Shown here: positions 36,753-45,934 of the stretch, piece by piece
Layout: each line of letters begins with the position of its first letter
Numbering within the stretch: the stretch's first letter is position 1
NCBI RefSeq assembly: GCF_016429155.1
Contig: NZ_JAELUC010000001.1
Location: 62,001 to 126,000, forward strand
Direction of reading: 5' to 3'
Source: Pedobacter sp. ASV12
GTDB taxonomy: Bacteria > Bacteroidota > Bacteroidia > Sphingobacteriales > Sphingobacteriaceae
DNA length: 64,000 bases
Translations under genes and position numbers: made by a program
The notes under the pieces: model-generated
Told to the model about the DNA's origin: nothing
What the model saw: only the letters and a program-made list of their open reading frames with translations
The model's database searches: none

Positions 36753-37783
36753 AAGTCTAGCATCAGTTCGGTTGTGTAATGGGTAGCCGAATTTACAATA
36801 TTTAATTTATACCTTTCGGGATAGAGCAGCTGCAATCTTCGCTCTACATTGTTCAGGCCTACGCCACCCATGGCATCTTTATTGGTTTTGCTCTTTTTGT
36901 TGGTTACGCTAAAGTGCAGTATTTTTTGGTTGGCGATGATATTGATCTTGATTGGATCTTCGGGATCGTTGGCCACGCCGTGTTTAAAGGCATTTTCGAC
37001 AAAGGAAATCAAAATCAGTGGCACTATTTTTTGTCCATCAATCTCTCCGTTAATGCTGATTTCTACAGCCGCGCCATCTTTAAAGCGCAGTTTCTGCAAT
37101 TCAACAAAGCTCTGTACGTATTCGACCTCCTTGTTAAGACTCACCCAGCTGTCGTTGCTTTCGTAAATCATATAACGCATGATTTCCGAGAGCTTTAAAA
37201 TGGCATCGGCGGTTTTGTCTGATTTCTGGTAGGCCAGCGAATAGATATTATTTAATGAATTGAACAAGAAGTGCGGGTTAAGCTGCGATTTGAGAAACTG
37301 CAATTCCATGTTTTTCTTTTCGCTCTCCAAGTTCGACTGGATGCGCTGGCTCGAAAACCAGTCGGCAGCAAATTTAAGCAGCGAACTCATTACCAAATAA
37401 AAGCCGCTGGTGAATAGGGCCTGAACAATAAAATGGTCGTAAGACTGGTATTCCATCTCTTTGGCACCCCGTTCGGCAAACCTCAGCACCTCTTCCCTAT
37501 ACATAACGGCAAGGCCAAATTTGATGGCTACCGTAACCAGCAAAAGTCCTAAAACCGCAAATACATAAAGCCATGCCCTTTGTTTGCGTTTGGTAAAGCT
37601 GGGTATCAAAATCAGGTAGTTGATAAAATAGAGCGAGATGTTGATGATCAGGAAGGCCAGATGGTTGACCAGAAATTCATGAAGTGTAAGCTTATCCCTA
37701 TTTCCGTATAATCCAAGCACAGTAAGGCCTATGATACCAGACCAGAATATGGAATTAATAATAATTGCACTTTTATTTTTCAT
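36749..37783 (-). CDS. Sensor histidine kinase, LytS type
   Basis: This 344-residue membrane kinase has four hydrophobic segments in residues 8-140, without a recognisable extracellular sensor domain. The His_kinase domain follows, with SQLNPHFLFNSLNN (His171 as the phosphorylated residue), and then an HATPase_c domain (ILISFVENAFKHGV, N box; MGGVGLNNVERRL, G box). It pairs with the LytTR regulator by translational overlap. Such kinases in Bacteroidota sense membrane or peptide cues. It faces a small hydrophobic peptide and ABC transporter 222 bases away, which could produce or export its cue. Confidence 0.94.
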   Translation of the reverse strand: MKNKSAIIINSIFWSGIIGLTVLGLYGNRDKLTLHEFLVNHLAFLIINISLYFINYLILIPSFTKRKQRAWLYVFAVLGLLLVTVAIKFGLAVMYREEVLRFAERGAKEMEYQSYDHFIVQALFTSGFYLVMSSLLKFAADWFSSQRIQSNLESEKKNMELQFLKSQLNPHFLFNSLNNIYSLAYQKSDKTADAILKLSEIMRYMIYESNDSWVSLNKEVEYVQSFVELQKLRFKDGAAVEISINGEIDGQKIVPLILISFVENAFKHGVANDPEDPIKINIIANQKILHFSVTNKKSKTNKDAMGGVGLNNVERRLQLLYPERYKLNIVNSATHYTTELMLDL

Positions 37784-37944
37784 GCCATTTGATGCTTTTA
37801 TATCTATCCAAAGTAACTATTTCATTTGTTTTGGGCCCTTACTTTCGACGAACTGGCATTTTTTTTCTACCAATAGGCTAAAATAATCAATTACCGGCAA
37901 AACTATCCTTTTTAGGCGTTTATCGAGAATATTTTGCGCTTGGT

Positions 37945-37958
37945 CTAAAACATTTTAG
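37945..37958. promoter_or_regulatory. Inverted repeat upstream of the peptide/ABC operon
   Basis: CTAAAA-CA-TTTTAG, a 6+6 inverted repeat with a two-base centre, lies 47 bases before the peptide start in the gap between the divergent lytS-like and peptide genes. It could be an operator, but AT-rich sequence makes chance occurrence fairly likely. Confidence 0.3.
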
Positions 37959-38005
37959 CAGCATTTTTTTAATTATTCTATTTGTTTCAACAAAACAAAA
38001 CGAAC

Positions 38006-38182
38006 ATGAAAAAGTTATCAAACGTATCGCCATTCTTACTTTTATTAGTACCAGTTTTCTTGATGATGGTATTGGCTTTTGCAACCAACAACATGGGCAA
38101 CAGCCAAGACGAAGAGCTTGCGGCTAAAACTACAGGCACTACAGGTAACCTCATCAAAGCGGCAACTGCAATCGTAAAATAA
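38006..38182 (+). CDS. Small hydrophobic-leader peptide upstream of ABC transporter
   Basis: This peptide has 58 residues from the ATG at 38006 (MKKLSNVSPFLLLLVPVFLM); a TTG at 37982 would add eight residues. Two Lys and a hydrophobic stretch (residues 8-28) precede a polar tail rich in Asn, Thr and Gly (NNMGNSQDEELAAKTTGTTG, then NLIKAATAIVK). It could be a membrane-tethered small protein or a precursor whose tail is released. No GG-type leader or Cys is present, so a classical double-glycine bacteriocin is not supported. The ABC ATPase starts one base after its stop, so it is part of that operon. I do not recognise a family. Confidence 0.7.
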   Translation: MKKLSNVSPFLLLLVPVFLMMVLAFATNNMGNSQDEELAAKTTGTTGNLIKAATAIVK

Positions 38183-38183
38183 G

Positions 38184-39095
38184 ATGGAGAACAGCTACGC
38201 TATAGAAACAGTTGGCCTTACCTATAACTTCGGTGCACAAACCGTGGTTAAGGATTTGTCGCTACAAGTTCCGAAAGGAAGCATTTATGGTTTCTTGGGC
38301 CCAAATGGCGCAGGAAAGACCACAACCATAAAGATCCTGCTCAACCTGCTCAAATCTCCTGCCGATCAGGTATTTATTTTTGGCAAGGAAATCAACAGCA
38401 ACCGCATAGCCAGCCTTAAGCGCATGGGTGCCCTGGTAGAACAGCCTGCCATTTACGGCCACTTAACCGGCAAAGAAAACCTGGTTAACCGTTGCCTGTT
38501 GCTGGGTATCAGGAAAAGCAAATGCGATGAAATGCTGGAATTGGTTGGACTTAAAGATGCGGCCAACAAAAAAGCGGGCAAATATTCGTTAGGCATGAAA
38601 CAGCGCTTAGGTATTGCCTTGGCCTTGGTTTCAGACCCTGAGCTTTTGTTGCTCGACGAGCCTACTAACGGTTTAGACCCGAACGGCATTATCGAAATCA
38701 GAAACCTGATGATCGAATTAACCGCCAAGCACAACAAAACCATCTTGGTATCGAGCCATTTATTGGCCGAGATAGAAAGAACTGCCACTCACGTGGGCAT
38801 TATCAATAAGGGTGAGCTCCTTTTTCAGGGTACCATCAGCGAACTTCAAGACCTGAGCAAGGTATCTGTTAAGATCGAAACCAACGACCAGGCCAAAGCT
38901 GTTCAACTGTTAGCCAGCACCGGAGTTGAAATTGTACAGCACGACGAACACAGCATTGCCATAGCTTTTAAAAACAGGGAAGACATGGGCCACATCAACA
39001 CTTTGCTGGTACAGCATGGCTTAACCGTTTACAGCTTGGCCAAAGAGCGTAAAGACCTCGAACATTTATTCTTAGACATCACTTCAAAAAATTAA
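38184..39095 (+). CDS. ABC transporter ATP-binding protein (BcrA/lantibiotic-protection type)
   Basis: This 303-residue ATPase has Walker A GPNGAGKTT (residues 39-47), signature YSLGMKQRLGIA (about 131-142), Walker B LLLLDEPTNGLD (about 151-162) and H-loop SSHLLAEIE. A C-terminal extension of about 80 residues is typical of the exporters that protect against bacitracin or lantibiotics, or that export peptides. It is sandwiched between the 58-residue peptide gene (one base) and an ABC-2 permease gene (four bases), and is transcribed away from the LytS/LytT pair, which probably controls it. Confidence 0.94.
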   Translation: MENSYAIETVGLTYNFGAQTVVKDLSLQVPKGSIYGFLGPNGAGKTTTIKILLNLLKSPADQVFIFGKEINSNRIASLKRMGALVEQPAIYGHLTGKENLVNRCLLLGIRKSKCDEMLELVGLKDAANKKAGKYSLGMKQRLGIALALVSDPELLLLDEPTNGLDPNGIIEIRNLMIELTAKHNKTILVSSHLLAEIERTATHVGIINKGELLFQGTISELQDLSKVSVKIETNDQAKAVQLLASTGVEIVQHDEHSIAIAFKNREDMGHINTLLVQHGLTVYSLAKERKDLEHLFLDITSKN

Positions 39096-39099
39096 TATC

Positions 39100-39888
39100 A
39101 TGCGCTCATTTTTTGTATCCTTATCCTCAGAATTTTATAAGTCGAGAAAGACATTGGCTTTTTGGAGTGCGGTTTTATTGCCTGTGCTCATCTGCGTACT
39201 GATCAGCTGGGGTTTTGTTGCCAAGGCCGACAAATTGGTTAACGACCCCGCTCCTTTGCTTTGGTTCAGGTATATATCGGCCATCATTGGCGTAATGGGC
39301 GTATTGCTTTTGCCGGTATTGGTTATTTACAATACCTATTCCATTACCAACATGGAATATAAAGGCGATACTTGGAAAAGCCTCTTTTCTTTGCCCTTAC
39401 CGAAGCTATCGATTTATGCCAGCAAGTACCTTTATATTGTTTTTCTTACTTTATTGACCATGGCACTGTTCAGCTTGCTCATCATAGCAACCGGACACGG
39501 CATCGAGTTCTTGAAACCCCAGTTAAAATTTAGCGCCTACAATCCGAACGAGCTTATCTTTAAGTTTTTCACCAAACTGTTCTTGTCTTCCATCGGCATC
39601 ATTTCTATCCAGTTTTTAATGAACCTGATGTGGAACGACTTCCTGAAGCCTTTTGGCATCGGCTTTGTACTCACCATTTTAGGGATCATTACTTCTCAAC
39701 TGAAATGGGATTACGTGAATTTCTTTCCTTATGCCTACCCAAATCTAACCGTGCAGAACATCATGCAATCCAAAGGCGGGATAGATAAGATCGCCATTTT
39801 TGACCAGGCTATTTACAACAGTTTGATTTGCGGGGTAGCGGTATTTATTATAGGATATTTCATGGTGGCTCGAAAAACCATCAAATAA
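39100..39888 (+). CDS. ABC-2 type permease (lantibiotic-protection-like)
   Basis: This 262-residue membrane protein has six hydrophobic segments, starting TLAFWSAVLLPVLICVLISWG (about residues 18-37) and ending AIYNSLICGVAVFIIGYFMV. The N-terminal SLSSEFYKSRKTLAFW and cytoplasmic loop NMEYKGDTWKSLFSLPLPK resemble permeases of the MutE/EpiE/NukE kind, which work as single permease plus ATPase. The substrate is not determinable; self-protection from a membrane-active peptide or export of the small upstream peptide are the two plausible options. A strong terminator follows at 39949. Confidence 0.88.
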   Translation: MRSFFVSLSSEFYKSRKTLAFWSAVLLPVLICVLISWGFVAKADKLVNDPAPLLWFRYISAIIGVMGVLLLPVLVIYNTYSITNMEYKGDTWKSLFSLPLPKLSIYASKYLYIVFLTLLTMALFSLLIIATGHGIEFLKPQLKFSAYNPNELIFKFFTKLFLSSIGIISIQFLMNLMWNDFLKPFGIGFVLTILGIITSQLKWDYVNFFPYAYPNLTVQNIMQSKGGIDKIAIFDQAIYNSLICGVAVFIIGYFMVARKTIK

Positions 39889-39948
39889 GATAGGCTGATG
39901 CGTGCATCGGCCACATCAAGACTTTAGTTTAGTTTAGTTTTTAGTTTA

Positions 39949-39984
39949 GCAAGAAGGCAATGGATGTTGCCTTCTTGCTTTTTT
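39949..39984 (+). terminator. Rho-independent terminator of the peptide/ABC operon
   Basis: GCAAGAAGGCAA (39949-39960), loop TGGATG, TTGCCTTCTTGC (39967-39978) form a perfect 12-bp stem followed by six T. Confidence 0.9.
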
Positions 39985-40084
39985 GGAATCTACCCAGCCA
40001 AGCAGTCCAAAATCCTGGTTAACAATATTTAACAACTTCTTTTAAAGAAAACGATTAGTTTCGTAGCAACAAACCTAACTATAG

Positions 40085-42319
40085 ATGCACAAACAATTGC
40101 TACTTTTAACAGGATTCCTTTTAACGTTGATGTATAGCTGTAATGCGCAGACTGAGTTTAATGGAAGTTTTGAGAAAATCGATCTAAAAACAAATAGGCC
40201 TGTTGGATGGACTTTTGGGTTCGGTCAGGCAATGGAGAAGGCCTACCCTCCCAAGTTGGACAGCGTTATTAAAAAGGAAGGAAAATATAGTGTTTTGCTC
40301 GAAAAAAAGGAAGCTGGCTCTGAATATGGCGTAATTGGCTATACGATTGCCAAAAAATTCAAGGGCAGTACAATTGACCTGGTCGGCTCCATGAAAACCG
40401 AAAACGTGGCCAATGGCTATGCAGGCTTATGGATGAGATTAGATGGCGAAGACGGGTCGATCATCAAAATAGACAACATGGAGAAGCAGGGCATAAGGGG
40501 AACCAACGACTGGAAGCAATACCATATCAGGCTGGCGTATGGCGACGAAGTGAAAAGCATTGCAATCGGTGGCCTATTGGCTGGAGATGGCAAGGTCTGG
40601 TTTGATGACCTACAGGTATATATTGACGAAAAAAAGATTGAAACCTTATCGCCCAAAACCCTTACCCTTGCAGAAAAAGACAATGAATTTAGCAAAGGTT
40701 CAGCCATCCAGCCATTTGTTCCAACCAAACAACAAGTCTCAAATATTGCAGTTGCCGCACAGTTTTGGGGTTTTCTAAAATACCATCATCCTGCTATAGC
40801 CAAGGGCGATTACAATTGGGATGCCGAACTGTTCAGGTTTCTGCCCTCGGTGATTGCAGCCAATAACAATGCGGCGCTGAGCACTGCGCTAGAAAAGCAG
40901 CTGGACAAATTACCTCAGGTAGAGGCTTGTACATCTTGCAACAACAATAATCAGGCAAGCACTTCCAAACCAAATTATGGCGAGCTGTTAACCGGCAAGA
41001 TATTGAGCCCATCGCTAACCAAGAAGATCGGTTTTATCCTAAAAAATGCCAATATCAAGGAGAGCTATTACATTGCCATGAACGAAGGCGTTGGCCATCC
41101 AAAGTTCCAGAACGAAATGGCTTATGCCTCCATGAAATATCCTGATGCCGGCTACCGCATTTTAAGTTTATACAGGTACTGGAACATGATCAATTATTTT
41201 TTCCCTTATAAAAACCAGATTGATGAAGATTGGAATAAAGTACTCTATGATTTTGTTCCCCAGTTTATCGCAGCAGAAAATGAACTGGCCTACAACCTGG
41301 TTGCATTAAAATTAATTGCAAAAATAAGTGACACACACGCCAATCTGTGGAACAGCAATGGAGTTTTGGATAAATATAAAGGCATCAATACCGCTCCTTT
41401 TAAAGCCAAATTTATAGAAAACAAATTAATTGTGAGTGGCTTTTATGTGGATACTTTGGATGTTAAAAACAAGGTAAAGGTTGGAGATGAAATTTTGACC
41501 ATCAATGGCAAAAAAGTGGAAGATCTTGTTAAACAGTTTTTGCCAATTACTGCTGCTTCTAATTACGATACCCAATTGAGGGATTTGCCAAATACTTTCT
41601 TGCTGCGAACAAATAGTGCGTCTATGACCCTGGGATTCAAAAATGAAAAAGGCACCTTTAATTTCGATGTACCCATGATAAGTGTTCGTTTTTCTTATAA
41701 AAACATAGATTATACCAAAGCAACGGGTTATCATTTGTTAAATGATAAAATTGGCTACGTTTATCCTGGGAAATATAAAAATGCCGATTTGCCGGCCATC
41801 AAAAAGCTTTTCGAAAACACGAAGGGAATAGTTGTTGATATGCGCTGCTACCCATCAGAATTTATGCCTTTCACCTTTGGCGAATATATCAAGCAAGACA
41901 AAACACCTTTTGTAAAGTTTACTACTGGAAGTGTTGCTCATCCGGGCACTTTTGTTATGGGCGAGAACCTGATGAACGGCGGAAATAAAGATGCCTACAA
42001 AGGCAAAATCATTGTAATTGTAAATGCAGAAAGCCAAAGCCAAGCCGAATATACGACCATGGCTTTTCAAAGTTCGCCCAATGTTAAGGTAGTTGGCAGC
42101 CAAACTGCTGGGGCAGACGGTAATGTTTCTACCATTATTTTGCCTGGCGGAATTTCTTCGTGGATTTCTGGAATAGGCGTTTTCTATCCAGATGGCAAAC
42201 CTACACAAAGAGTGGGCGTTAAAATAGATTACCCGATTAAGCCAACGGTAAAAGGCATAACCGAAGGTAGGGACGAGCTGCTGGAAAAAGCAGTTTCTCT
42301 TTTGGAAAAAGGCTGGTAA
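40085..42319 (+). CDS. S41 family peptidase, lipoprotein
   Basis: This 744-residue protein has a lipobox-like signal (LLTGFLLTLMYSC, Cys at residue 19). The N-terminal beta-sandwich, carbohydrate-binding-like (about 25-190, ending GDGKVWFDDLQVYI), is followed by a helical linker containing CTSC, a PDZ-like segment (KVKVGDEILTINGKKVEDLV, about 460-480) and the S41 tail-specific-protease core. The nucleophile region is IVIVNAESQSQAEYTTMAFQ and the base region is GSQTAGADGN. A similar domain order is known in C-terminal processing proteases of Bacteroidota. The Ser of AESQSQAEY replaces the usual GSASAAE context, so catalytic Ser assignment is tentative. Codon use looks more AT-rich than its neighbours. 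Confidence 0.87.
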   Translation: MHKQLLLLTGFLLTLMYSCNAQTEFNGSFEKIDLKTNRPVGWTFGFGQAMEKAYPPKLDSVIKKEGKYSVLLEKKEAGSEYGVIGYTIAKKFKGSTIDLVGSMKTENVANGYAGLWMRLDGEDGSIIKIDNMEKQGIRGTNDWKQYHIRLAYGDEVKSIAIGGLLAGDGKVWFDDLQVYIDEKKIETLSPKTLTLAEKDNEFSKGSAIQPFVPTKQQVSNIAVAAQFWGFLKYHHPAIAKGDYNWDAELFRFLPSVIAANNNAALSTALEKQLDKLPQVEACTSCNNNNQASTSKPNYGELLTGKILSPSLTKKIGFILKNANIKESYYIAMNEGVGHPKFQNEMAYASMKYPDAGYRILSLYRYWNMINYFFPYKNQIDEDWNKVLYDFVPQFIAAENELAYNLVALKLIAKISDTHANLWNSNGVLDKYKGINTAPFKAKFIENKLIVSGFYVDTLDVKNKVKVGDEILTINGKKVEDLVKQFLPITAASNYDTQLRDLPNTFLLRTNSASMTLGFKNEKGTFNFDVPMISVRFSYKNIDYTKATGYHLLNDKIGYVYPGKYKNADLPAIKKLFENTKGIVVDMRCYPSEFMPFTFGEYIKQDKTPFVKFTTGSVAHPGTFVMGENLMNGGNKDAYKGKIIVIVNAESQSQAEYTTMAFQSSPNVKVVGSQTAGADGNVSTIILPGGISSWISGIGVFYPDGKPTQRVGVKIDYPIKPTVKGITEGRDELLEKAVSLLEKGW

Positions 42320-42487
42320 ACTACAGCTGGTGTTCTTCATCAACTGTTTATAGCAATTGGAATTATTCCTGAAGAATACCAGCAATAATTAAAGCCACAG
42401 CTCAACTGATTGATGAATCAAAAATCTATTAATCTGTGGCCAAACCTATATTCTTATGTTGGCGCAGACACCAACTAGAGTATATTT

Positions 42488-43846
42488 TTATCTGCCTGGC
42501 CTCGGCGTAACCACCAAGCTCTCGTGCCCCGCTTCGTCTACCGATTGTACGCCAAAAAAGTAGTTGTCTTTAGAATAAGGTAAAGTGGCCGAAGTTTCCT
42601 TTACAAAAAACTTGCGCTCCCAAAACGGACTGGTGGTTTCGCGCATCAGCACATAATAACCTGCAGGAGCCTTGCCCTTGGGCGCCTCCCATTTCAGGGC
42701 TGTTTTATTGGTTAGGCCGGAAGTTAGAACCATTACGTTTTCCGGATCTTGGGTAGCCCAAGCCAAATTGGCCATTACCGACAGGTTCATCCGAGTTACT
42801 TTTTGCAGATAGTTATAATCTACATATTCGGGCAGATCGCCATATTTAAAACCGTTTTCGGTTCTTACGTCCTGGTGCTGGCGGTTAAAATCTTCGTTCA
42901 TTTCTGTAATGCGCACAGCCGTAAAACCCTGTTGCGAGAAAGGCGTATGATCGCCACCACGTAAGAACCGATCTCTGCGGTAAATCAGTTTCACGTTTAG
43001 CTGGTCTACATACCTTTCGGCTACTTCTTTAATGTACCTGGCGGCCTGGCGGGCCTTCCCATCGTTTTCTGTGCCTGCCGATTGGCGCGCAGCAGCTTGC
43101 TCCTTGGTTTCTATCGGAGAAACACCTTCGCTAAATACCCTTACGCTTGTGTTGTCTTTAATATCGGTTTCCATGCCATAAGAATTGCCTACGATATCGT
43201 TGTTCATCAACAGGTGTACATTCCAGCCCTCTTCCTTTGCCCTTTTGGCCAGATTGGTGGCGCCATACAAGCCTTGTTCTTCGCCCACCATGGCTACAAA
43301 AACCAAAGTGGCACTAAATTTTTGCTTACTCATTACCCGGCACATTTCCATTACCGCGGCCGTACCCGAAGCATCGTCGTTGGCGCCAGGGGCAAAATCC
43401 TTGATGTTCATCACATCAGTTACCCGCGAATCGTAATGCCCTGAAACCATAAGCATACGTTTATCGTTCGGGTCTGTTCCCGGCAAAATAGCCACTACAT
43501 TTTTAAGTACAGTAGGCTCTTTAATCCTTCGGCCATCGGCGGCTTGCACAAAACTATCATACGAGACTTGTAATTTTCCGCCACTGGCAACGCCATATTT
43601 TTCGAACTCGCTTTTGATCCAAGCCCTTGCCGCCCCGATACCTGTGGTTTTGCTGATGGTATCGCTTAGGGTATGCCTGGTTTGAAAAGACACCAGTTTT
43701 TTGACCAGCTGCTCTAGGTTAGCCGCAGAAACCTCGGTTAGCATAGCGCTGATGTTAGGGTCGCGATTTTCTGTTTTTTGTGCCTGCAACTTGCCTGAGA
43801 AAAGCAAAGCGATAAAGAGCAAGGAGCTACAATATTTTTTAATCAT
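42488..43846 (-). CDS. M28 family zinc aminopeptidase-like protein, exported, with FnIII-like tail
   Basis: This 452-residue protein has a signal peptide (SLLFIALLFSGKLQAQ). The M28 zinc-peptidase core is marked by MVSGHYDSRVTD (first zinc His), FAPGANDDASGTAAVMEMCR (bridging Asp), VFVAMVGEEQGLYGA (catalytic Glu-Glu) and MNNDIVGN. A His-containing GDHTPFSQQGFTAVRITEMN completes the metal site. The last 85 residues (TALKWEAPKGKAPAGYYVLM, then YFFGVQSVDEAGHE) look like a fibronectin type III module. It is periplasmic or secreted, probably releasing N-terminal amino acids or dipeptides. It is divergent from another M28 peptidase, with 232 bases between them that show no clear structure. Confidence 0.92.
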   Translation of the reverse strand: MIKKYCSSLLFIALLFSGKLQAQKTENRDPNISAMLTEVSAANLEQLVKKLVSFQTRHTLSDTISKTTGIGAARAWIKSEFEKYGVASGGKLQVSYDSFVQAADGRRIKEPTVLKNVVAILPGTDPNDKRMLMVSGHYDSRVTDVMNIKDFAPGANDDASGTAAVMEMCRVMSKQKFSATLVFVAMVGEEQGLYGATNLAKRAKEEGWNVHLLMNNDIVGNSYGMETDIKDNTSVRVFSEGVSPIETKEQAAARQSAGTENDGKARQAARYIKEVAERYVDQLNVKLIYRRDRFLRGGDHTPFSQQGFTAVRITEMNEDFNRQHQDVRTENGFKYGDLPEYVDYNYLQKVTRMNLSVMANLAWATQDPENVMVLTSGLTNKTALKWEAPKGKAPAGYYVLMRETTSPFWERKFFVKETSATLPYSKDNYFFGVQSVDEAGHESLVVTPRPGR

Positions 43847-44078
43847 GATAAGCGTAATTAATATCTTAACTGGAAGTTACAATTATTTCCGATTTTGTTA
43901 TCCTCTATCAATAATAATGATACTTAGTTTGAAGCAATCTATCAGTTGATATGTTAACGACTAAACCTGCAAAGCTCTAAAAACTATGCAAGCGTCACCT
44001 CATGTAAAAATCTGAATAGGTAGCCCCATGTATTTCGCTTTAACTGTAAATTCACCTTTGTTAACTTAAACTAACATT

Positions 44079-45659
44079 ATGATGAAAAATTTTACGATGA
44101 GCGCATTGGCCCTAGGCCTTTGCTTTTCTGCTTTTGCGCAAGAGCCTGTAAACTCGGCTGCCGTGCAAAAAATCAGAGCCGAAGGCTTAGATAAATCTAA
44201 GGCTATGGATATTGCCTACCATATTACCGATGTAGCTGGACCTCGTTTGTCAAATTCTCCGGGACTGAAAAGAGCACAAGATTGGGCGGTTAAATATTTC
44301 AATGAAATTGGCCTTAAAAACGTGCACCTGGAAGCTTGGGGCGAATTTGGCAAGGGCTGGCAGGTAGACAAATACTATGCCGCTACAACCTTGCCTTTTT
44401 ACCGTCCGATTATTGCTTCGCCAAAAGCATGGACCCCGGGAACCAATGGCCCGATCAAATCTGAAGTAATCTTGATCAAGGCAGATACTGTTACCGATCT
44501 AGCCAAATACAAAGGCAAACTGAAAGGCAAAATCGTGATGGTTGAATCTGCCTTGGTACAACCGCTGAAAAACTCTTACACGCCTGACGTGGTTCGTTTT
44601 ACCGATGAAGTGTTAAATAAAATGGCTGCAGCTACTCCACAAGACGGCGGCGCCCGTCAAGGTGGCCGCCCTGGCCAAGCTGGAGGCAACAACCAAAGGG
44701 CCATGATGATGAAAATGGCAGCTACCAGAGCCGCGATTGACAGCATGCTTTTGGCCGAAAAAATCGGGCTAAAATTAACTTATGCCCGTGGCAGCTATGG
44801 CACCTTCTTTACCAGCAACGGCGCTTCTTACAAACTGGATGCGAAACCGGTATCGCCTGAACTAGAAGTAAGCAGCGAAGACTACCTGCACATTTTGCGT
44901 TTGTTGCGTGGCGGCGAAAAGGTTGAGATAGAAGCAGAAGTAAAAACTTCGTTCTACGACAAAGATCCTAAAGGCTACAACGTAATTGGCGAAATTCCGG
45001 GTACAGACCCTAAATTGAAAGACGAAGTGGTGATGATTGGCGGCCATTATGATTCATGGCACTCGGGCACTGGCGCTACAGACAACGCCGCCGGTTCTAC
45101 CGTGATGATCGAAGCCATGCGTATCTTGAAAGCCATCGATTTTAAACCTAAACGTACCATCCGTATTGCTTTGTGGAGCTCTGAAGAGCAGGGCTTATTT
45201 GGTTCAAGAGGCTATGTAAAAGAGCATTTTGCCGATCCTACCGACATGGCTCCAAAACCTGAACATGCCAAACTAAGTGCCTACTACAACTTAGACAACG
45301 GTACCGGAACCATCCGTGGCGTTTATTTGCAAGGCAATGCAGCCGTGAAAGACATTTTCCAAAGCTGGCTAACACCTTTCGAAGATTTAGGCGCCAAAAC
45401 CATTACCATTAACAATACTGGCGGTACCGACCACCAGGCCTTTGATGGCGTAGGTTTACCGGGCTTCCAGTTTATTCAAGACCCGATGGACTACAACACC
45501 CGTACCCACCACTCTAATCAAGATGTTTTTGACCGTTTGGTAGAAGATGATTTGAAAAAATCGGCTACCATTGTGGCTTCATTCGTTTACCATACTTCTG
45601 AGCGTGCCGAGAAATTGCCACGCAAGGAAATGCCTAAACCACAGCCTCCGCGTCAATAA
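44079..45659 (+). CDS. M28 family zinc peptidase with PA-domain insertion, exported
   Basis: This 526-residue protein has a signal peptide (TMSALALGLCFSAFAQ). The N-terminal helical part (KAMDIAYHITDVAGPRLSNS) is typical of plasma glutamate carboxypeptidase-like M28 enzymes. An inserted PA-like beta-domain (about residues 90-270) includes a Gly/Gln/Arg/Met-rich loop (DGGARQGGRPGQAGGNNQRA). The catalytic core has VVMIGGHYDSWHSGTGATDN, IALWSSEEQGLFGSRGYVKE, YYNLDNGTGTIRG and the terminal zinc ligand in HHSNQDVFDRL. All zinc ligands look present. Likely periplasmic; length is usual for this subfamily. It ends at a strong bidirectional terminator. Confidence 0.93.
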   Translation: MMKNFTMSALALGLCFSAFAQEPVNSAAVQKIRAEGLDKSKAMDIAYHITDVAGPRLSNSPGLKRAQDWAVKYFNEIGLKNVHLEAWGEFGKGWQVDKYYAATTLPFYRPIIASPKAWTPGTNGPIKSEVILIKADTVTDLAKYKGKLKGKIVMVESALVQPLKNSYTPDVVRFTDEVLNKMAAATPQDGGARQGGRPGQAGGNNQRAMMMKMAATRAAIDSMLLAEKIGLKLTYARGSYGTFFTSNGASYKLDAKPVSPELEVSSEDYLHILRLLRGGEKVEIEAEVKTSFYDKDPKGYNVIGEIPGTDPKLKDEVVMIGGHYDSWHSGTGATDNAAGSTVMIEAMRILKAIDFKPKRTIRIALWSSEEQGLFGSRGYVKEHFADPTDMAPKPEHAKLSAYYNLDNGTGTIRGVYLQGNAAVKDIFQSWLTPFEDLGAKTITINNTGGTDHQAFDGVGLPGFQFIQDPMDYNTRTHHSNQDVFDRLVEDDLKKSATIVASFVYHTSERAEKLPRKEMPKPQPPRQ

Positions 45660-45660
45660 T

Positions 45661-45705
45661 TATAACAAAAAAGCTCCGAAGTTAATTCGGAGCTTTTTTG
45701 TTATA
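45661..45705. terminator. Bidirectional terminator between M28 peptidase and the LuxR-type gene
   Basis: A perfect 20-bp inverted repeat has arms at 45661-45680 and 45686-45705 around the loop GTTAA. The core AAAAAAGCTCCGAA/TTCGGAGCTTTTTT supplies a T tract on both strands. It covers the stop codon of the convergent minus-strand gene. Confidence 0.93.
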
Positions 45706-45928
45706 CGGAGAATATCCTTTCTTTAAATGCCCACACAATCATTTGGTGCGAGTTTTTCAGGCCTAGCTTCTTGACCATGTTGCGCCGGTGGGTTTGCACC
45801 GTAAACTCGCTGATAAAAAGCCTGTCGCCAATCTGCCTGCTGTTATAGCCCATGCAGAGCAAATGCAGAATTTCGAGTTCACGCTGGCTGATTCCTTGCT
45901 GGGCTCGAGATGAAAAGTTAATGGTCAT
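45701..45928 (-). CDS. Stand-alone LuxR/GerE-type HTH protein
   Basis: This 75-residue protein consists of nothing but a GerE-type helix-turn-helix: ISQRELEILHLLCMGYNSRQ (residues 13-32), then IGDRLFISEFTVQTHRRNMV and KKLGLKNSHQMIVWAF. There is no receiver or ligand-binding domain, so activity must depend on expression, dimerisation or a partner. It is the last gene of the minus-strand run that starts with the TcA-like gene, six bases after the membrane protein, and may autoregulate that locus. NarL-family full-length relatives are encoded nearby at 51642. Confidence 0.88.
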   Translation of the reverse strand: MTINFSSRAQQGISQRELEILHLLCMGYNSRQIGDRLFISEFTVQTHRRNMVKKLGLKNSHQMIVWAFKERIFSV

Positions 45929-45934
45929 AACAGA

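Noticed and set aside
42394..42440. GCCACAG/CTGTGGC inverted repeat after the S41 peptidase gene as a terminator
   Set aside because: Seven-bp arms with a 33-base loop and no T tract; too weak to call.
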